Assembly: GCF_003228315.1 (NCBI RefSeq)
Contig: NZ_CP029693.1
Location: 2,489,501-2,553,500 of the forward strand
Reading direction: 5' to 3'
DNA: 64,000 bases
Source of the DNA: Pseudomonas putida
Lineage (GTDB): Bacteria; Pseudomonadota; Gammaproteobacteria; Pseudomonadales; Pseudomonadaceae
Shown here: piece after piece, positions 43,828 through 52,933 of the stretch
Numbering within the stretch: position 1 is the first letter of the stretch
How the letters are laid out: each line of letters begins with the position of its first letter
Made by a program: the position numbers and the translations under genes
Notes under the pieces: model-generated
Told to the model about the DNA's origin: nothing
What the model saw: the letters and a program-made list of their open reading frames with translations, nothing else
Databases searched by the model: none

Positions 43828-44035
43828 GAAACGTCCTCCTCAAAAAACCGATGGATAGACTTTCCGTACTCCCTGCGCACGCACGTGCGGGCGGTTCGGC
43901 AGCGATGTGCCGGCGGGAAACAAGCATGTAGCTGACAAGACCAGACCTTAGCGATCCATTCGCTGATCTCGATTGCAGAGTAGCCCCAGGATAGAGGCGC
44001 TGCCAAGGCCTGGATGAGAATGTGTCAGGAAGTGT

Positions 44036-44269
44036 TCAGATTGGCGCGATGCCGAGGATTTGAATGCTGTTCTGGGTCTTGAGTTCTTTGACGCTGGCGT
44101 CGGCGGTACGCCCTTCCAGATCGTTCAGATCCAGCTTGGCGGCGACAGGGAGGAACCGTTCCTTGATGAGTTTGGCGGCCTGCTCGTTGTTCGGGCGTGC
44201 CTCGCACTCGAAGACTTCATTGATCGTTTCCCCATGATCATCAACGAAAGTGACTTTCCACTTTGACAT
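44036..44269 (-). CDS. Hypothetical 77-residue protein
   Basis: An unrecognised soluble alpha/beta protein (WKVTFVDDHGETINEVFECEARPNNEQAAKLIKERF...). The GAGGAGG ribosome-binding site is among the best in the window, so it is surely translated. No domain is identified. It lies between the RraB-like gene and the speE/REPIN region on the same strand. Confidence 0.8.
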   Translation of the reverse strand: MSKWKVTFVDDHGETINEVFECEARPNNEQAAKLIKERFLPVAAKLDLNDLEGRTADASVKELKTQNSIQILGIAPI

Positions 44270-44377
44270 CGGAGCCTCCTCGAAAAACCCGTAAATGGGT
44301 TCACACCTATCTGGACTTTTGCTCTGGGTGATCGTTCAAACGCAGTACGGCTTGTTGCGGTGAAATTAAATTTCACT

Positions 44378-44479
44378 TGTAGGAGCGAGCCAGTTCGCAA
44401 TGGAGGCCCCGGCACCGCGGGCATTCAGGTATCCCGCGTTATCGTTGGCGTCCATCGCGAGCAGGCTCGCTCCTACAGG
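44378..44479. repeat. REPIN with inner hairpin, one arm degenerate
   Basis: The left arm is altered (GAGCCAGTTCGCAAT in place of GAGCCTGCTCGCGAT), the right arm (44454-44479) is intact. The inner stem is CGCGGG/CCCGCG (44416-44421 with 44433-44438). It follows the speE stop codon. Confidence 0.93.
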
Positions 44480-44489
44480 GTGGTGGATA

Positions 44490-45365
44490 TCAATCGTTGC
44501 CCGGCTTGTTCACGGCCTGCAGCACGTACTGCGGCAAGGCGAAGGCACCGATGTGGATCTCCGGATTGTAGTAGCGCGTGACGATGCCGCTGCCCGCGAA
44601 GCGCTGTTGCAGGGTTTCGCGAGTCAACTTGCGATAAGCGGTATTGGTCGAACCCCAGGCGAAGGTCATCGAACCGCCGATATAGGTCGGCACCGCGGCC
44701 TGGTAGAAGTGCCAATCGGCAAACAGGCTTTGCAGGCGACCGGCGGTGGTTTTGACTTCTTCGATCTGCATGAACGGCGTGCCGTTTTGCGTCACCAGGA
44801 TGCCGCCTTCGTTCAGGCAGCGATGGCAGGCCTGGTAGAAGTTTTCCGAAAACAGCACTTCGCCCGGGCCGATCGGGTCGGTGGAGTCGGAAATGATCAC
44901 GTCGAACTTTTCGGTGGTGGTGGCAACGAAACGCATGCCATCGTCGATCACCAGGTTCAGGCGCGGATCATCGTAGGCGCCATTGGAGTGCTTGGGCAGG
45001 AATTGCTTGCACATGTCGACCACGGTGCCGTCGATCTCGACCATGGTGATGTGCTCGACGCTGGCGTGCTTGGTTACCTCACGCAGCATGCCGCCGTCGC
45101 CGCCGCCGATGATCAACACGCGCTTGGCGCTGCCGTGCGCCAGGATCGGCACGTGGGTGAGCATCTCGTGGTAGATGAACTCGTCGGCTTCGGTGGTCTG
45201 GATCACGCCGTCCAGCGCCATGACCCGGCCCATGCGCGGGTTTTCGAAAATCACCAGGTGCTGGTGTTCGGTGCGCACTTCGTGCAGCAGTTTGTCCATG
45301 CGAAAACGCTGGCCATAACCTTCGTAAAGGGTTTCCAGGTAGTCGTTGTTGGGGGTGATGCTCAT
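44490..45365 (-). CDS. speE: Spermidine synthase
   Basis: A 291-residue aminopropyltransferase that makes spermidine from putrescine and decarboxylated SAM, releasing methylthioadenosine. It has the motif [13 protein letters not shown], the acidic SAM-binding EIDGTVVDM and the catalytic [13 protein letters not shown]. Start [13 protein letters not shown] after AGCGCTTCCC has a modest ribosome-binding site. The by-product is recycled by the mtn genes at 49793-51746. A paralogue without these motifs is at 6810. Confidence 0.96.
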   Translation of the reverse strand: MSITPNNDYLETLYEGYGQRFRMDKLLHEVRTEHQHLVIFENPRMGRVMALDGVIQTTEADEFIYHEMLTHVPILAHGSAKRVLIIGGGDGGMLREVTKHASVEHITMVEIDGTVVDMCKQFLPKHSNGAYDDPRLNLVIDDGMRFVATTTEKFDVIISDSTDPIGPGEVLFSENFYQACHRCLNEGGILVTQNGTPFMQIEEVKTTAGRLQSLFADWHFYQAAVPTYIGGSMTFAWGSTNTAYRKLTRETLQQRFAGSGIVTRYYNPEIHIGAFALPQYVLQAVNKPGND

Positions 45366-45502
45366 GGGAAGCGCTCCGATGAATGCGGTGGCAACGGACG
45401 GTTACCCGCCCATGATGGCCCATCGAATACCTCGACAGGCCGGGAAAGGCGCGCATTCTACGTCGCGGGAGATGACAGGTCGAACCTTCTGAATCACCTA
45501 GA

Positions 45503-45595
45503 CCTGTAGGAGCAAAGCTTGCTCGCGATCAGGGCAACTTGGTCTTACAGCTAGGCAGCGACAACCCGATCGCGAGCAAGCTTTGCTCCTACAGG
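45503..45595. repeat. REPIN, GAGCAAAGC subtype
   Basis: Arms CCTGTAGGAGCAAAGCTTGC (from 45503) and the inverted copy ending at 45595 flank 43 nt without the inner CGCGGG hairpin. It lies between the speE promoter region and the convergent-side gene at 45603. Confidence 0.95.
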
Positions 45596-45602
45596 TTTTG
45601 AG

Positions 45603-45794
45603 TCAGATCCTGACATTACCCCGCGGCCCGGCAATCGCCCAGATGATCAGGCCCAGAACCGGCAGCAGCACGATCAACAGCACCCAGAGGATTTTCATCC
45701 CGGTTTCGGCGCCACTTTTCAGCACGTTGATGATTGCCCAGATGTCCAGGGCAAGAATGATCAGGCCAACCAGGCTGTTGAAGGTGGAACCCAT
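45603..45794 (-). CDS. PLDc_N-domain small membrane protein
   Basis: A 63-residue protein with two hydrophobic segments (about 7-26 and 34-54) and the IWAIINVLKSGAETGMKILWVLLIVLLPVLGLIIW pattern of the phospholipase D nuclease N-terminal (PLDc_N) domain. Such short proteins occur widely in bacterial membranes; function is unknown. A suitable GGAG site precedes the ATG. Confidence 0.85.
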   Translation of the reverse strand: MGSTFNSLVGLIILALDIWAIINVLKSGAETGMKILWVLLIVLLPVLGLIIWAIAGPRGNVRI

Positions 45795-45876
45795 GGTGAC
45801 GCTCCTGAAGAATGGTATGCACCCTTAGGATAGCCGGCCCTGCCCAGGGTTCCGTTTTATTGACAGCTTTGTCGCC

Positions 45877-46407
45877 TCAGACGTGGATCGCCACTTTCAG
45901 GGCTTCCAGGGCAGGCGCCGCCGCGATGCCGACCTGGGTGCACAATTCCAGCACCCGTGGGACGTCGTTCCCATAGACCAGGACCATCTGCAGTTCATCG
46001 TCGAGCAACTGGCTGATATTCATCAGGGTGTAGCCGCCGTTTTCCTTGTTCAGGCTGCTCATTTGCACCTGGATGCGATTGAGCGCCGTCAGGGCTTCGG
46101 TTTTGGCCAGTTGTTTGGGCTTGAGGTTGAACTCCACAGTCGGACCGAACGAGGCGACGATCTGCGCGAACAGGTCCATGTAGGTGTCAGCCTGGAACAG
46201 CACGGTCTCGGGAAGGCTGCCGACGACCACCCACTCGCCCAGCGGAATCGGGAAGGTATCGTCGTAGTTGATGTCCGGGTTGGCGCCCAGGAAGCCCTCG
46301 GGATCCGCATAGGCCTGGGCCGCTTCGTCAGCGACCTTGAGGATTTCATCTTCAGCCATGCACCCGGAGCTGATTTTGCTGATGAGTTCGACGAGTGCGG
46401 CTTTCAT
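45877..46407 (-). CDS. Hypothetical 176-residue soluble protein
   Basis: A conserved-looking protein without a family I recognise. It is acidic and mixed alpha/beta (SKISSGCMAEDEILKVADEAAQAYADPEGFLG..., GEWVVVGSLPETVLFQADTYMDLF, ALEALKVAIHV). The ATG at 46407 is chosen from the length and the internal reading; the frame extends to 46638 across a REPIN, which is unlikely to be coding. It lies between the ankyrin gene and the PLDc_N gene, all on the minus strand. Confidence 0.75.
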   Translation of the reverse strand: MKAALVELISKISSGCMAEDEILKVADEAAQAYADPEGFLGANPDINYDDTFPIPLGEWVVVGSLPETVLFQADTYMDLFAQIVASFGPTVEFNLKPKQLAKTEALTALNRIQVQMSSLNKENGGYTLMNISQLLDDELQMVLVYGNDVPRVLELCTQVGIAAAPALEALKVAIHV

Positions 46408-46477
46408 GGGGGCAGATCCTGTAGCGAGGGAGTTTTGAGGGCGCGAAGGATAACGCATTGCGCCCCGCATTTGCTTT

Positions 46478-46569
46478 TGTAGGAGCAAGGCTTGCCCGCG
46501 ATAAACGATAACGCGGTCCATCTTCAATCCGTGCCATCGTTCATCGCGAGCAAGCTTTGCTCCTACGGG
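46478..46569. repeat. REPIN, GCAAGGC/GAGCAAAGC mixed
   Basis: The left arm is the GCAAGGCTTGCCCGCGAT variant, the right arm the GAGCAAGCTTTGCTCCTACGGG variant (one change from ACAGG). The centre contains AACGATAACGCGG, part of the inner block seen in other copies. Confidence 0.93.
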
Positions 46570-46576
46570 TTGGGGT

Positions 46577-47095
46577 TTAGCCCAGCAGTTTCTCCAACTG
46601 CGCGACAGTATCGTTGGCCCCCATGGTTCTGGCCGCATCCAGCGCCGTCAGGCCGTTGGCGTCCTTGGTTTTCGGGTCGGCGCCCTTGCTGATCAGGTAA
46701 TCGACAATGGCAACGCGGTTGAACATGGCCGCCATCATCAGTGCAGTGCGGCCGTCGAACGATGAACCGTCCACTTGAGCGCCACCTTCGACCAGCGCCG
46801 TGACCACCGCCAGGTCACCCTTGAAGGCGGCCCCGGCAATCGGGCTCTGGCCGTTGTCGTTGCGGATTTCCGGATCGGCCTTGTGTTCTAGCAACACTTT
46901 CACGGTGTCCACATGGCCGTGGTACGCGGCCAGCATCAGCATGGTGTCACCCTTGTGATTGCGCAGGTTCGGCGGCAGGCCTTTGCTCAGCAGCGCTGCC
47001 ATCATGGCCGCATCGCCCTCCCGTGCCTTGTTGAATACCTGTTCGGCAAACTCGGCGGCTTCTTCGGGGGTCATCTGGCGGCTTTGGTCTGACAT
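46577..47095 (-). CDS. Ankyrin-repeat protein
   Basis: A 172-residue cytosolic protein with four ankyrin repeats from about 40 (KGDTMLMLAAYHGHVDTVKVLLEHKAD; NGQSPIAGAAFKGDLAVVTALVEGGAQ; GRTALMMAAMFNRVAIVDYLISKGAD; GLTALDAARTMG). It has no signal peptide. Related AnkB-type genes often adjoin catalases in Pseudomonas, but none is next to it here. The partner is unknown. GGAG lies 7 nt before the ATG. Confidence 0.92.
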   Translation of the reverse strand: MSDQSRQMTPEEAAEFAEQVFNKAREGDAAMMAALLSKGLPPNLRNHKGDTMLMLAAYHGHVDTVKVLLEHKADPEIRNDNGQSPIAGAAFKGDLAVVTALVEGGAQVDGSSFDGRTALMMAAMFNRVAIVDYLISKGADPKTKDANGLTALDAARTMGANDTVAQLEKLLG

Positions 47096-47204
47096 TGGAC
47101 ACTCCAGGTTCTGTCATTCGGAAAGCCGACAGTTTCCCGAGCAGCCCCAGAGCTGTCACTTGTTTTTTCTGATGGACGGCCATAGCCACATTCAATGAAG
47201 GCAC

Positions 47205-49043
47205 TCAGTAACGATAGTGTCCGCCCTGAATCTGCGACAGCAATTGCCCAGTGACTTGCACATAGGTATCGGTGCCGGGCAACCAGGCGTAAATCGGATC
47301 ATCGCCGGTGCGGCCCGGGTCGAACCCCTCGTCCTTGAGCCGGGTTTTCTGATACTTGAAGGTCCCGGTGGTCTCCATTTTCAGCTTCACCCGCAGAAAC
47401 AACGGCACCGCATAGGCCGGCAGCTGTTGGCGCAGAAAGGCCAGCAACGCACTGAAATCCAGGGTCGCCAGGGATTCGGCGGGCGTGATCGCGGCCATCC
47501 CCGCGCGACCGTTGGTGTTGTGGATTTCCACGCCATAGGCCACGGCTTCGGAGATCTGCGGATGCATGAGGAGCATGTTCTCGACTTCGGTGGTCGAGAC
47601 GTTTTCCCCCTTCCAGCGGTAGGTATCGCCCAGGCGATCGACGAACTGCGCGTGGCCGAACCCGATGTTGCGCAGCAAGTCGCCGGTATTGAAGTAGCTG
47701 TCGCCCTTCACGAACACATCGTGAAGTACGACTTTCTCGGTTTTCTGCGGGTCGGTGTAACCGTCCAGCGGCGCCTTGTCGTCGATCCTCGCCAACAACA
47801 GCCCCTGCTCGCCTTTCCCGACCTTGCGCATGAAACCATTGGTGCCACGGATCGGCGCACCACTGTCATGGTCGTAGGCGGCCAGTTCCCAGGACATCAG
47901 GGAAAAACCGACCGTGTTGTCGAAATTCAGAATGTTGGTGAACCCGATATTGCCGTCGCTGGCGGCATACAGCTCACAGATATGCTTGACGCCAAAACGC
48001 GTCTTGAATTCCTGCCACGCGCCAGGGCGCAGGCCGTTGCCGATCATCTTGGTCACTGCGTGCTGGTCGTCATCCTTGCCGGGCGCTTGATCCACCAGAT
48101 AACGACACAGTTCGCCGACATAACCCAGGGTGGTTGCGCGATATTTGCGCACGTCGCTCCAGAAGTGACTGGCGCTGAACTTGCGGCGCAGGGCGAACCC
48201 CGACGCGCCGCTGATGGCCGAACCCCAGCACACGCAAAGACCCGTGGCGTGATACAGCGGCAAGGTGCAATAGACGATGTCCGTCGGGCGCATATCCAGC
48301 GCGACCATCCCAAAACTGGCGAAGCTGCGCATCCAGCGACCGTGCTTGAACACGCCGGCCTTGGGCAGGCCGGTCGTGCCCGAGGTGTAGATATAGAAAC
48401 AGGGGTCATCGAAGAAAATCTGCCGGCTACTGGCCGGATTGTCATCACAACCGTCAAGGCTGGCCGTCATCAGATTGATGAAACCCTCGGGTGCAATGCC
48501 CGGATGGTCGTAGGTGTTCTGATCGGCAACGAACCAGCAGTGGGTTGCCGGGATCGTCACCTGGTCGAGTACCGCCAGAAACGCCGGGACCAACTCCTCA
48601 CCGACGATAATGGCGGCGGGAGCCACCAGATTCAGGCTGTGGATGAGGGTGTCGCGGGTTTGCGAAGTATTGAGCAAGGCACTGATCGCGCCGACCTTGG
48701 CCACCGCCAATATCGTCACCAGCAGTTCCGGACGGTTCTCGATGAACACCGCAACCACATCGCCCTTGCCGATCCCTTGGTCGATCAAATGATGGGCGAT
48801 GCGATTGGCCCACTGGTTGACCTGTGTATAACTCAGCGACAGTGCATCGTGCAGCAGTGCCGGGCCATCGGGGTTACGCAGAGTGGCCTGTTCGAAACTC
48901 CAGGCCAGGCCACACGGTTGGGTCGGGTCCTTGACGTTGGCGACCTTCATGCCTTTGACCACCCGAGGCACGACTTTGGCAATCGCCGGCAGCTTGCGGA
49001 GCATCATGCTCCAGGTAATCGTGTCGTTTGACGTGCTGCTCAT
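47205..49043 (-). CDS. Very-long-chain/long-chain acyl-CoA synthetase (FATP-like, FadD6 type)
   Basis: A 612-residue AMP-forming acyl-CoA synthetase. The P-loop is IYTSGTTGLPKA, with the A5 motif YAASDGNIG, A7/A8 region DRLGDTYRWKGENVSTTEVE and the C-terminal Lys motif TFKYQKTRLKDEGF. The closest relatives are FATP/VLACS enzymes, which couple fatty-acid uptake to activation. GGGAGCAAGA precedes the ATG. It is divergent from the sigma-54-linked small gene. Confidence 0.93.
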   Translation of the reverse strand: MSSTSNDTITWSMMLRKLPAIAKVVPRVVKGMKVANVKDPTQPCGLAWSFEQATLRNPDGPALLHDALSLSYTQVNQWANRIAHHLIDQGIGKGDVVAVFIENRPELLVTILAVAKVGAISALLNTSQTRDTLIHSLNLVAPAAIIVGEELVPAFLAVLDQVTIPATHCWFVADQNTYDHPGIAPEGFINLMTASLDGCDDNPASSRQIFFDDPCFYIYTSGTTGLPKAGVFKHGRWMRSFASFGMVALDMRPTDIVYCTLPLYHATGLCVCWGSAISGASGFALRRKFSASHFWSDVRKYRATTLGYVGELCRYLVDQAPGKDDDQHAVTKMIGNGLRPGAWQEFKTRFGVKHICELYAASDGNIGFTNILNFDNTVGFSLMSWELAAYDHDSGAPIRGTNGFMRKVGKGEQGLLLARIDDKAPLDGYTDPQKTEKVVLHDVFVKGDSYFNTGDLLRNIGFGHAQFVDRLGDTYRWKGENVSTTEVENMLLMHPQISEAVAYGVEIHNTNGRAGMAAITPAESLATLDFSALLAFLRQQLPAYAVPLFLRVKLKMETTGTFKYQKTRLKDEGFDPGRTGDDPIYAWLPGTDTYVQVTGQLLSQIQGGHYRY

Positions 49044-49388
49044 TCTTGCTCCCGTTCGATCTTTTTATTGTCGGGCGGCGCTGATGGAAGCCCGAAAATA
49101 CGTCAACGGTTCTTGAGCTGTACACGCGGTTTTTGAAATGTTTTGTATCCGCAACAGCGGTGTTGCAGATCGAGAGCACGGGCGCTGCAAATGGTTCAAT
49201 CGAACCGCCGAGAACCTCGCAAAATGCAGGATGCACGATAGCCATTCTTGCAAATTGCACGAATGCAAAAATCAGCCAAAACTACAACCTATTGTTTTTT
49301 AAAGACTTTTATTGAAGTCAGGTGCTGGCACAATCATTGCGACGCTCTGTACATGCTTGCCATTCAAGTCATCACGGAGCCGAAAGAC
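49044..49388. other. Divergent regulatory region acyl-CoA synthetase / small protein (345 nt)
   Basis: It contains a cluster of TGCA-type repeats (49218-49268), an inverted pair TTGCA-N11-TGCAA (49248-49268), and the sigma-54 promoter at 49326-49340. No gene is supported inside it. Confidence 0.6.
49326..49340 (+). promoter_or_regulatory. Sigma-54 (RpoN) promoter
   Basis: TGGCAC-AATCA-TTGC: the GG (49327-49328) and GC (49339-49340) are separated by exactly 10 nt, as in the -24/-12 consensus. The start would be at about 49352, giving a 37-nt leader before the ATG at 49389. Confidence 0.85.
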
Positions 49389-49667
49389 ATGAACCTGATC
49401 CAGGAAAAATTTGCATCCCTGTTTTCCAACTTCGACGTCACCACGCAGCCTCGCCCGGACGGCGGGATCCTGCTGACATTGCGTGCCGGCGAAGACAAAG
49501 TATTCAAGCGCTCGATTTCCTATCAGCAATTGCACAACGGTGACCAACTGTCGTGGGTCATCAGCGCCATCCGCCGCGACCTCGCCGAGCAAGCCAGCGA
49601 GTTGCCACAGATTTCCATGCTGCAGAGCCAGCAACGGTTTGCGTTGCCGACTTATCACTCGGCCTGA
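49389..49667 (+). CDS. Small DUF3509-like protein, sigma-54 controlled
   Basis: A 92-residue soluble protein (MNLIQEKFASLFSNFDVTTQPRPDGGILLTL...). The QPRPDGG...LTL pattern resembles the Pseudomonas-specific DUF3509 family; this is by recall. The ATG at 49389 follows GGAG by 9 nt and lies downstream of the sigma-54 start; the in-frame ATG at 49353 would be leaderless. Function is unknown. A REPIN follows. Confidence 0.8.
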   Translation: MNLIQEKFASLFSNFDVTTQPRPDGGILLTLRAGEDKVFKRSISYQQLHNGDQLSWVISAIRRDLAEQASELPQISMLQSQQRFALPTYHSA

Positions 49668-49677
49668 ATATTATTTC

Positions 49678-49782
49678 CCTGTAGGAGCGAGCCTGCTCGC
49701 GATGAACTCGAAAACGCCGCTGGGCATCAGGTCTCCAGCGTTATCGTTCACGACCATCGCGAGCAGGCTCGCTCCTACAGGG
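49678..49782. repeat. REPIN with inner hairpin (compensated stem)
   Basis: Both REP arms are intact. The inner stem is CGCTGG/CCAGCG (49718-49723 with 49735-49740) where other copies have CGCGGG/CCCGCG: both sides of the pair have changed together. GTTATCGTT follows as in the other copies. Confidence 0.96.
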
Positions 49783-49792
49783 TTTCCGTTGT

Positions 49793-50476
49793 TTAGAAAG
49801 TGCCGGGATCGATTCGGGTAAAACTGTCCACAGTGACATGCCCCGCCAGTTCCCCGCCCTCACGGGCCAGCCCACACGTGGCCATTCCCGCTGCACGCGC
49901 CGCGTCCAGCTCTTGCACGATGTCCGACAGGAACAATATCTGCGACGCCTCAAGCCCCATCGCCTGCGTGATATTCGCGTAGGACTGCGCCTCGCGCTTG
50001 GGTCCCGACGTGGTGTCGAAATAGCCGCTGAACAGAGGCGTCAAATCCCCCGCCTCAGAGCAGCCAAAGATCAGTTTCTGCGCCTGGATCGAACCCGAGG
50101 AATACACGAACAGCTGGTAACCGTCCTGGTGCCAGCGCTTGAGCGCTTCAACGGCATCGGGATACACGTGACCCTTGAGCTGCCCGGCCTGATAGCCCTG
50201 CTCCCAGACCATGCCCTGCAATGCCTTGAGCGGCGTGGCCTTGCGGTCTTCTGCAATCCAGCCCAGCAGGATCTGGATCACGCGCTCGACATCGGCATCG
50301 GGCTCATTGCTGTCCCGGCGCACCGCGTCCAACTGTTCGGCCACATCCACACGCCCGGCCTGCTGGCGAACGAAGTCCGGCAAGTGTTTGGCGGCATAGG
50401 GAAACAGCACGTCGAACACAAAACTCACCGCGCTGGTAGTGCCTTCGATGTCGGTGAGAATCGCTTTGATCGGCAT
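49793..50476 (-). CDS. mtnC: Enolase-phosphatase E1 (methionine salvage)
   Basis: A 227-residue HAD-family enzyme that converts 2,3-diketo-5-methylthiopentyl-1-phosphate to acireductone. DIEGTT near the N-terminus (Asp9, Glu11) and [15 protein letters not shown], plus [12 protein letters not shown], are the HAD motifs. The ATG at 50476 ([12 protein letters not shown]) has GAGG at 9 nt. It lies 4 nt after mtnD, the last gene of the operon. Confidence 0.96.
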   Translation of the reverse strand: MPIKAILTDIEGTTSAVSFVFDVLFPYAAKHLPDFVRQQAGRVDVAEQLDAVRRDSNEPDADVERVIQILLGWIAEDRKATPLKALQGMVWEQGYQAGQLKGHVYPDAVEALKRWHQDGYQLFVYSSGSIQAQKLIFGCSEAGDLTPLFSGYFDTTSGPKREAQSYANITQAMGLEASQILFLSDIVQELDAARAAGMATCGLAREGGELAGHVTVDSFTRIDPGTF

Positions 50477-50480
50477 CGAC

Positions 50481-51026
50481 TCAGTCCTCAAGACGCGGGA
50501 ATTGGCTGGCGATGTTCTCGCCGGTGAAGTTAGCCACCCAGCCTTCCGGGTTGTTGAACAGGCGGATCGCCACGAAATGCGGGTGTTCGCCCATGTCGAA
50601 CCAGTGTTTGGTGCCGGCCGGTACCGAGATCAGGTCATTCTTTTCGCAGAGCACGGCATAGACGTAGTCGTCGATGTGCAGGGTGAACAAGCCACGCCCG
50701 GCCACGAAGAAGCGCACCTCGTCTTCGCCATGGCGGTGCTCGTCGAGGAACTTGGCGCGCAATTCGGCTTTTTGCGGGTGGTCGCTGTTGAGGCTGATGA
50801 CGTCGACCGTGATGTAGCCGCGTTCGGTCATCAGCTTGTCGATCTGTTCTTTATAGGCCGCGATGACTTCTTCCTGGCTGGCACCGGGCTGGATCTTCGC
50901 GGCGGCTTGCCAGCGGTCGAAGCGCACGCCCTGCTCGGCCAGGGTCGAGGCGATGTCTTCGAAATGGGTCAGCACCTTGTTGGGAATTTCAGGGCTGGAG
51001 ACGTGATAGACGGACAGGCTGCTCAT
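50481..51026 (-). CDS. mtnD: Acireductone dioxygenase
   Basis: A 181-residue cupin metalloenzyme that oxidises acireductone; with iron it gives the methionine precursor keto-acid. The metal ligands are in [15 protein letters not shown] (two His and Glu) and [13 protein letters not shown] (His). The ATG at 51026 has GAGGAA upstream. It is the third of MFS-mtnB-mtnD-mtnC. Confidence 0.97.
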   Translation of the reverse strand: MSSLSVYHVSSPEIPNKVLTHFEDIASTLAEQGVRFDRWQAAAKIQPGASQEEVIAAYKEQIDKLMTERGYITVDVISLNSDHPQKAELRAKFLDEHRHGEDEVRFFVAGRGLFTLHIDDYVYAVLCEKNDLISVPAGTKHWFDMGEHPHFVAIRLFNNPEGWVANFTGENIASQFPRLED

Positions 51027-51125
51027 GGGGCGATTCCTCGGTATCGGCCGCGCCGTCCGGTTTGTGGACACCGGTCGGGCGCAGCGCTGCATCAGGCGAT
51101 GGGCGACTTGTGGATAAGTCTGCCG

Positions 51126-51746
51126 TTAACGGTTCAACACGCTGCGAGTCTTCAACTCGCATTCGAACAAAAATTCAAAGGCCTCGATCTGCCGCAAGGC
51201 GTCGCTCATCCGCGCGCCCCAGGTATAGAGGCCATGGCCGCGAATCAGGTAGCCAACGCAATCGGGGTGGGCGTCCAGCCAAGGCTGAACCTTGGCGGCA
51301 AGGCGCGCAATGTCCTGGTCGTTATCGAAAATCGGCACCCGCACCCGGGACTCGTGGGTCGACACGCCGCTGAAGGCTTTTTGCAGTTCGTAGTCTTCGA
51401 ATTCGATGAAGTCGCCTGGCGTCAGGCGCGACAGCACCGTGGCGTTGACCGAATGGGTGTGCAGCACCGCGCCGATCTCCGCACGCCAGGTGTAGAGCTG
51501 GGTGTGCAGCAGGGTTTCGGCGGAGGGTTTCTTGCCCGGCTCCAGGCTATTGCCGGCCAGATCCGTGGCGAGCACATCGTCCGGGCCCAACTGGCCCTTG
51601 TGCTTGCCCGATACCGTCAGCAGGGCTTCGGTGGGCGACAGTCGGGTCGAATAATTACTGCTGGTGGCCGGCGACCAGCCGCGGCCATACAGAAAACGCC
51701 CGGCGTCGATGATTTCCTGGGCGAGGTGTTCACGGGTAAGGCTCAT
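51126..51746 (-). CDS. mtnB: Methylthioribulose-1-phosphate dehydratase
   Basis: A 206-residue class II aldolase-fold zinc enzyme that dehydrates methylthioribulose 1-phosphate. Ligand motifs are LHTHSVNATV and IRGHGLYTWG, with SSNYSTRLS for the phosphate. Its ATG overlaps the stop of the MFS gene by 4 bp (ATGA), so translation is coupled. The kinase or isomerase (mtnK, mtnA) steps are not in this window. Confidence 0.96.
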   Translation of the reverse strand: MSLTREHLAQEIIDAGRFLYGRGWSPATSSNYSTRLSPTEALLTVSGKHKGQLGPDDVLATDLAGNSLEPGKKPSAETLLHTQLYTWRAEIGAVLHTHSVNATVLSRLTPGDFIEFEDYELQKAFSGVSTHESRVRVPIFDNDQDIARLAAKVQPWLDAHPDCVGYLIRGHGLYTWGARMSDALRQIEAFEFLFECELKTRSVLNR

Positions 51747-52891
51747 GGCCTGTCCTCTTGCATACGTGTGGCAATGATAACGGCAGCCGCGACGGCTGCG
51801 AGACTGGCAATACTAAAGGTCCATGCCGCGCCAAGGGCGTTCCAGCTATAACCGGAATACAACGCGCCCAACGCACCGCCGGTGCCGGCCAATGCGGCGT
51901 ACAACGCCTGGCCCTGCCCTTGCTGGCGTGCGCCGAAACTACGTTGCACGAAAGAAATGGCAGCGGCGTGAAAACTGCCGAAGGTCGCCGCGTGCAGCAC
52001 CTGGGCAAACAACAGTACCCAGAGAAATTCGGCCAATGAACCCAGCAGCAACCAGCGCAGCGCCGCCAGCAGGAAACTCGCCAGCAATACGCGTCGCAGG
52101 GAAAAGCGCGCGAGGATCCGGCTCATGGCCATGAACATCAGCACCTCGGCCACCACGCCGACGGCCCAGAGCATGCCGATGACGCCACGGCTGTACCCCA
52201 GGCGCTCCAGGTGCAGGGTCAGAAAGGTGTAATACGGCCCATGACTCATCTGCATCAGCGCCACGCAGGCGTAAAACGCCAGCACGCCGGGGCTGCGCAA
52301 CTGCTTGAGAAAACCCTCGCCCGTCGGCCGGTTGCCCTGCGCCGGTTGAGCGTTCGGCACCCACAGGCTGCTCAGAACAATCCCGGCCATGATCAGCACC
52401 AGTGCGGCCGGGTAGATGTCCAGGCTTAGCCATTCGAACAGGCGCCCGAGCGCGACCACGGTAATGATGAAACCGATGGAGCCCCACAGGCGGATCTGGC
52501 TGTAGCGCGAGGTCTGCCCCTGCAGATGCGCCAGGGTGATGACCTCGAACTGCGGCAGCACTGCGTGCCAGAAGAACGCATGCAAGGCCATGACCATCGC
52601 CAGCCAGGCGTAGGTCTTGCTGACGAATATCAGCGAGAAGGTCAGCAGCGTGCAGACCGCGCCGAAGCGCACGATGGCCAGGCGCCGGCCGGTGTAGTCA
52701 CCGAGCCAGCCCCAGATATTCGGCGCCACGCAGCGCATCAACATGGGAATCGCCACCAGCTCGCCAATGCGCGCGGCGGGAAATCCCAGGTGATCGAAGT
52801 ACAGCGCCAGAAACGGCGCTGTCGAACCGAGCAAGGCGAAATAGAACAGATAGAAACTGGAGAGCCGCCAGTACGGAAGCGCCGCAGCCAT
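51743..52891 (-). CDS. MFS transporter (PPP/HcaT-like), in methionine-salvage operon
   Basis: A 382-residue 12-helix major-facilitator protein related to the phenylpropionate-type permeases (HcaT) (RLSSFYLFYFALLGSTAPFLALYFDHLGFPAARIGELVA...). It overlaps mtnB and lies 42 nt after aroC. Its co-transcription with mtnBDC suggests transport of a methylthio-sugar or related compound; substrate specificity is inferred only from context. Confidence 0.88.
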   Translation of the reverse strand: MAAALPYWRLSSFYLFYFALLGSTAPFLALYFDHLGFPAARIGELVAIPMLMRCVAPNIWGWLGDYTGRRLAIVRFGAVCTLLTFSLIFVSKTYAWLAMVMALHAFFWHAVLPQFEVITLAHLQGQTSRYSQIRLWGSIGFIITVVALGRLFEWLSLDIYPAALVLIMAGIVLSSLWVPNAQPAQGNRPTGEGFLKQLRSPGVLAFYACVALMQMSHGPYYTFLTLHLERLGYSRGVIGMLWAVGVVAEVLMFMAMSRILARFSLRRVLLASFLLAALRWLLLGSLAEFLWVLLFAQVLHAATFGSFHAAAISFVQRSFGARQQGQGQALYAALAGTGGALGALYSGYSWNALGAAWTFSIASLAAVAAAVIIATRMQEDRP

Positions 52892-52933
52892 CAGGCTGCG
52901 GCGCTTTTCATATTAATCATTCAGGTCAGCCAT

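Noticed and set aside
47217..49031. A 604-codon plus-strand frame opposite the acyl-CoA synthetase gene
   Set aside because: It mirrors the synthetase almost exactly and has His/Gln/Arg-rich composition typical of antisense translation.
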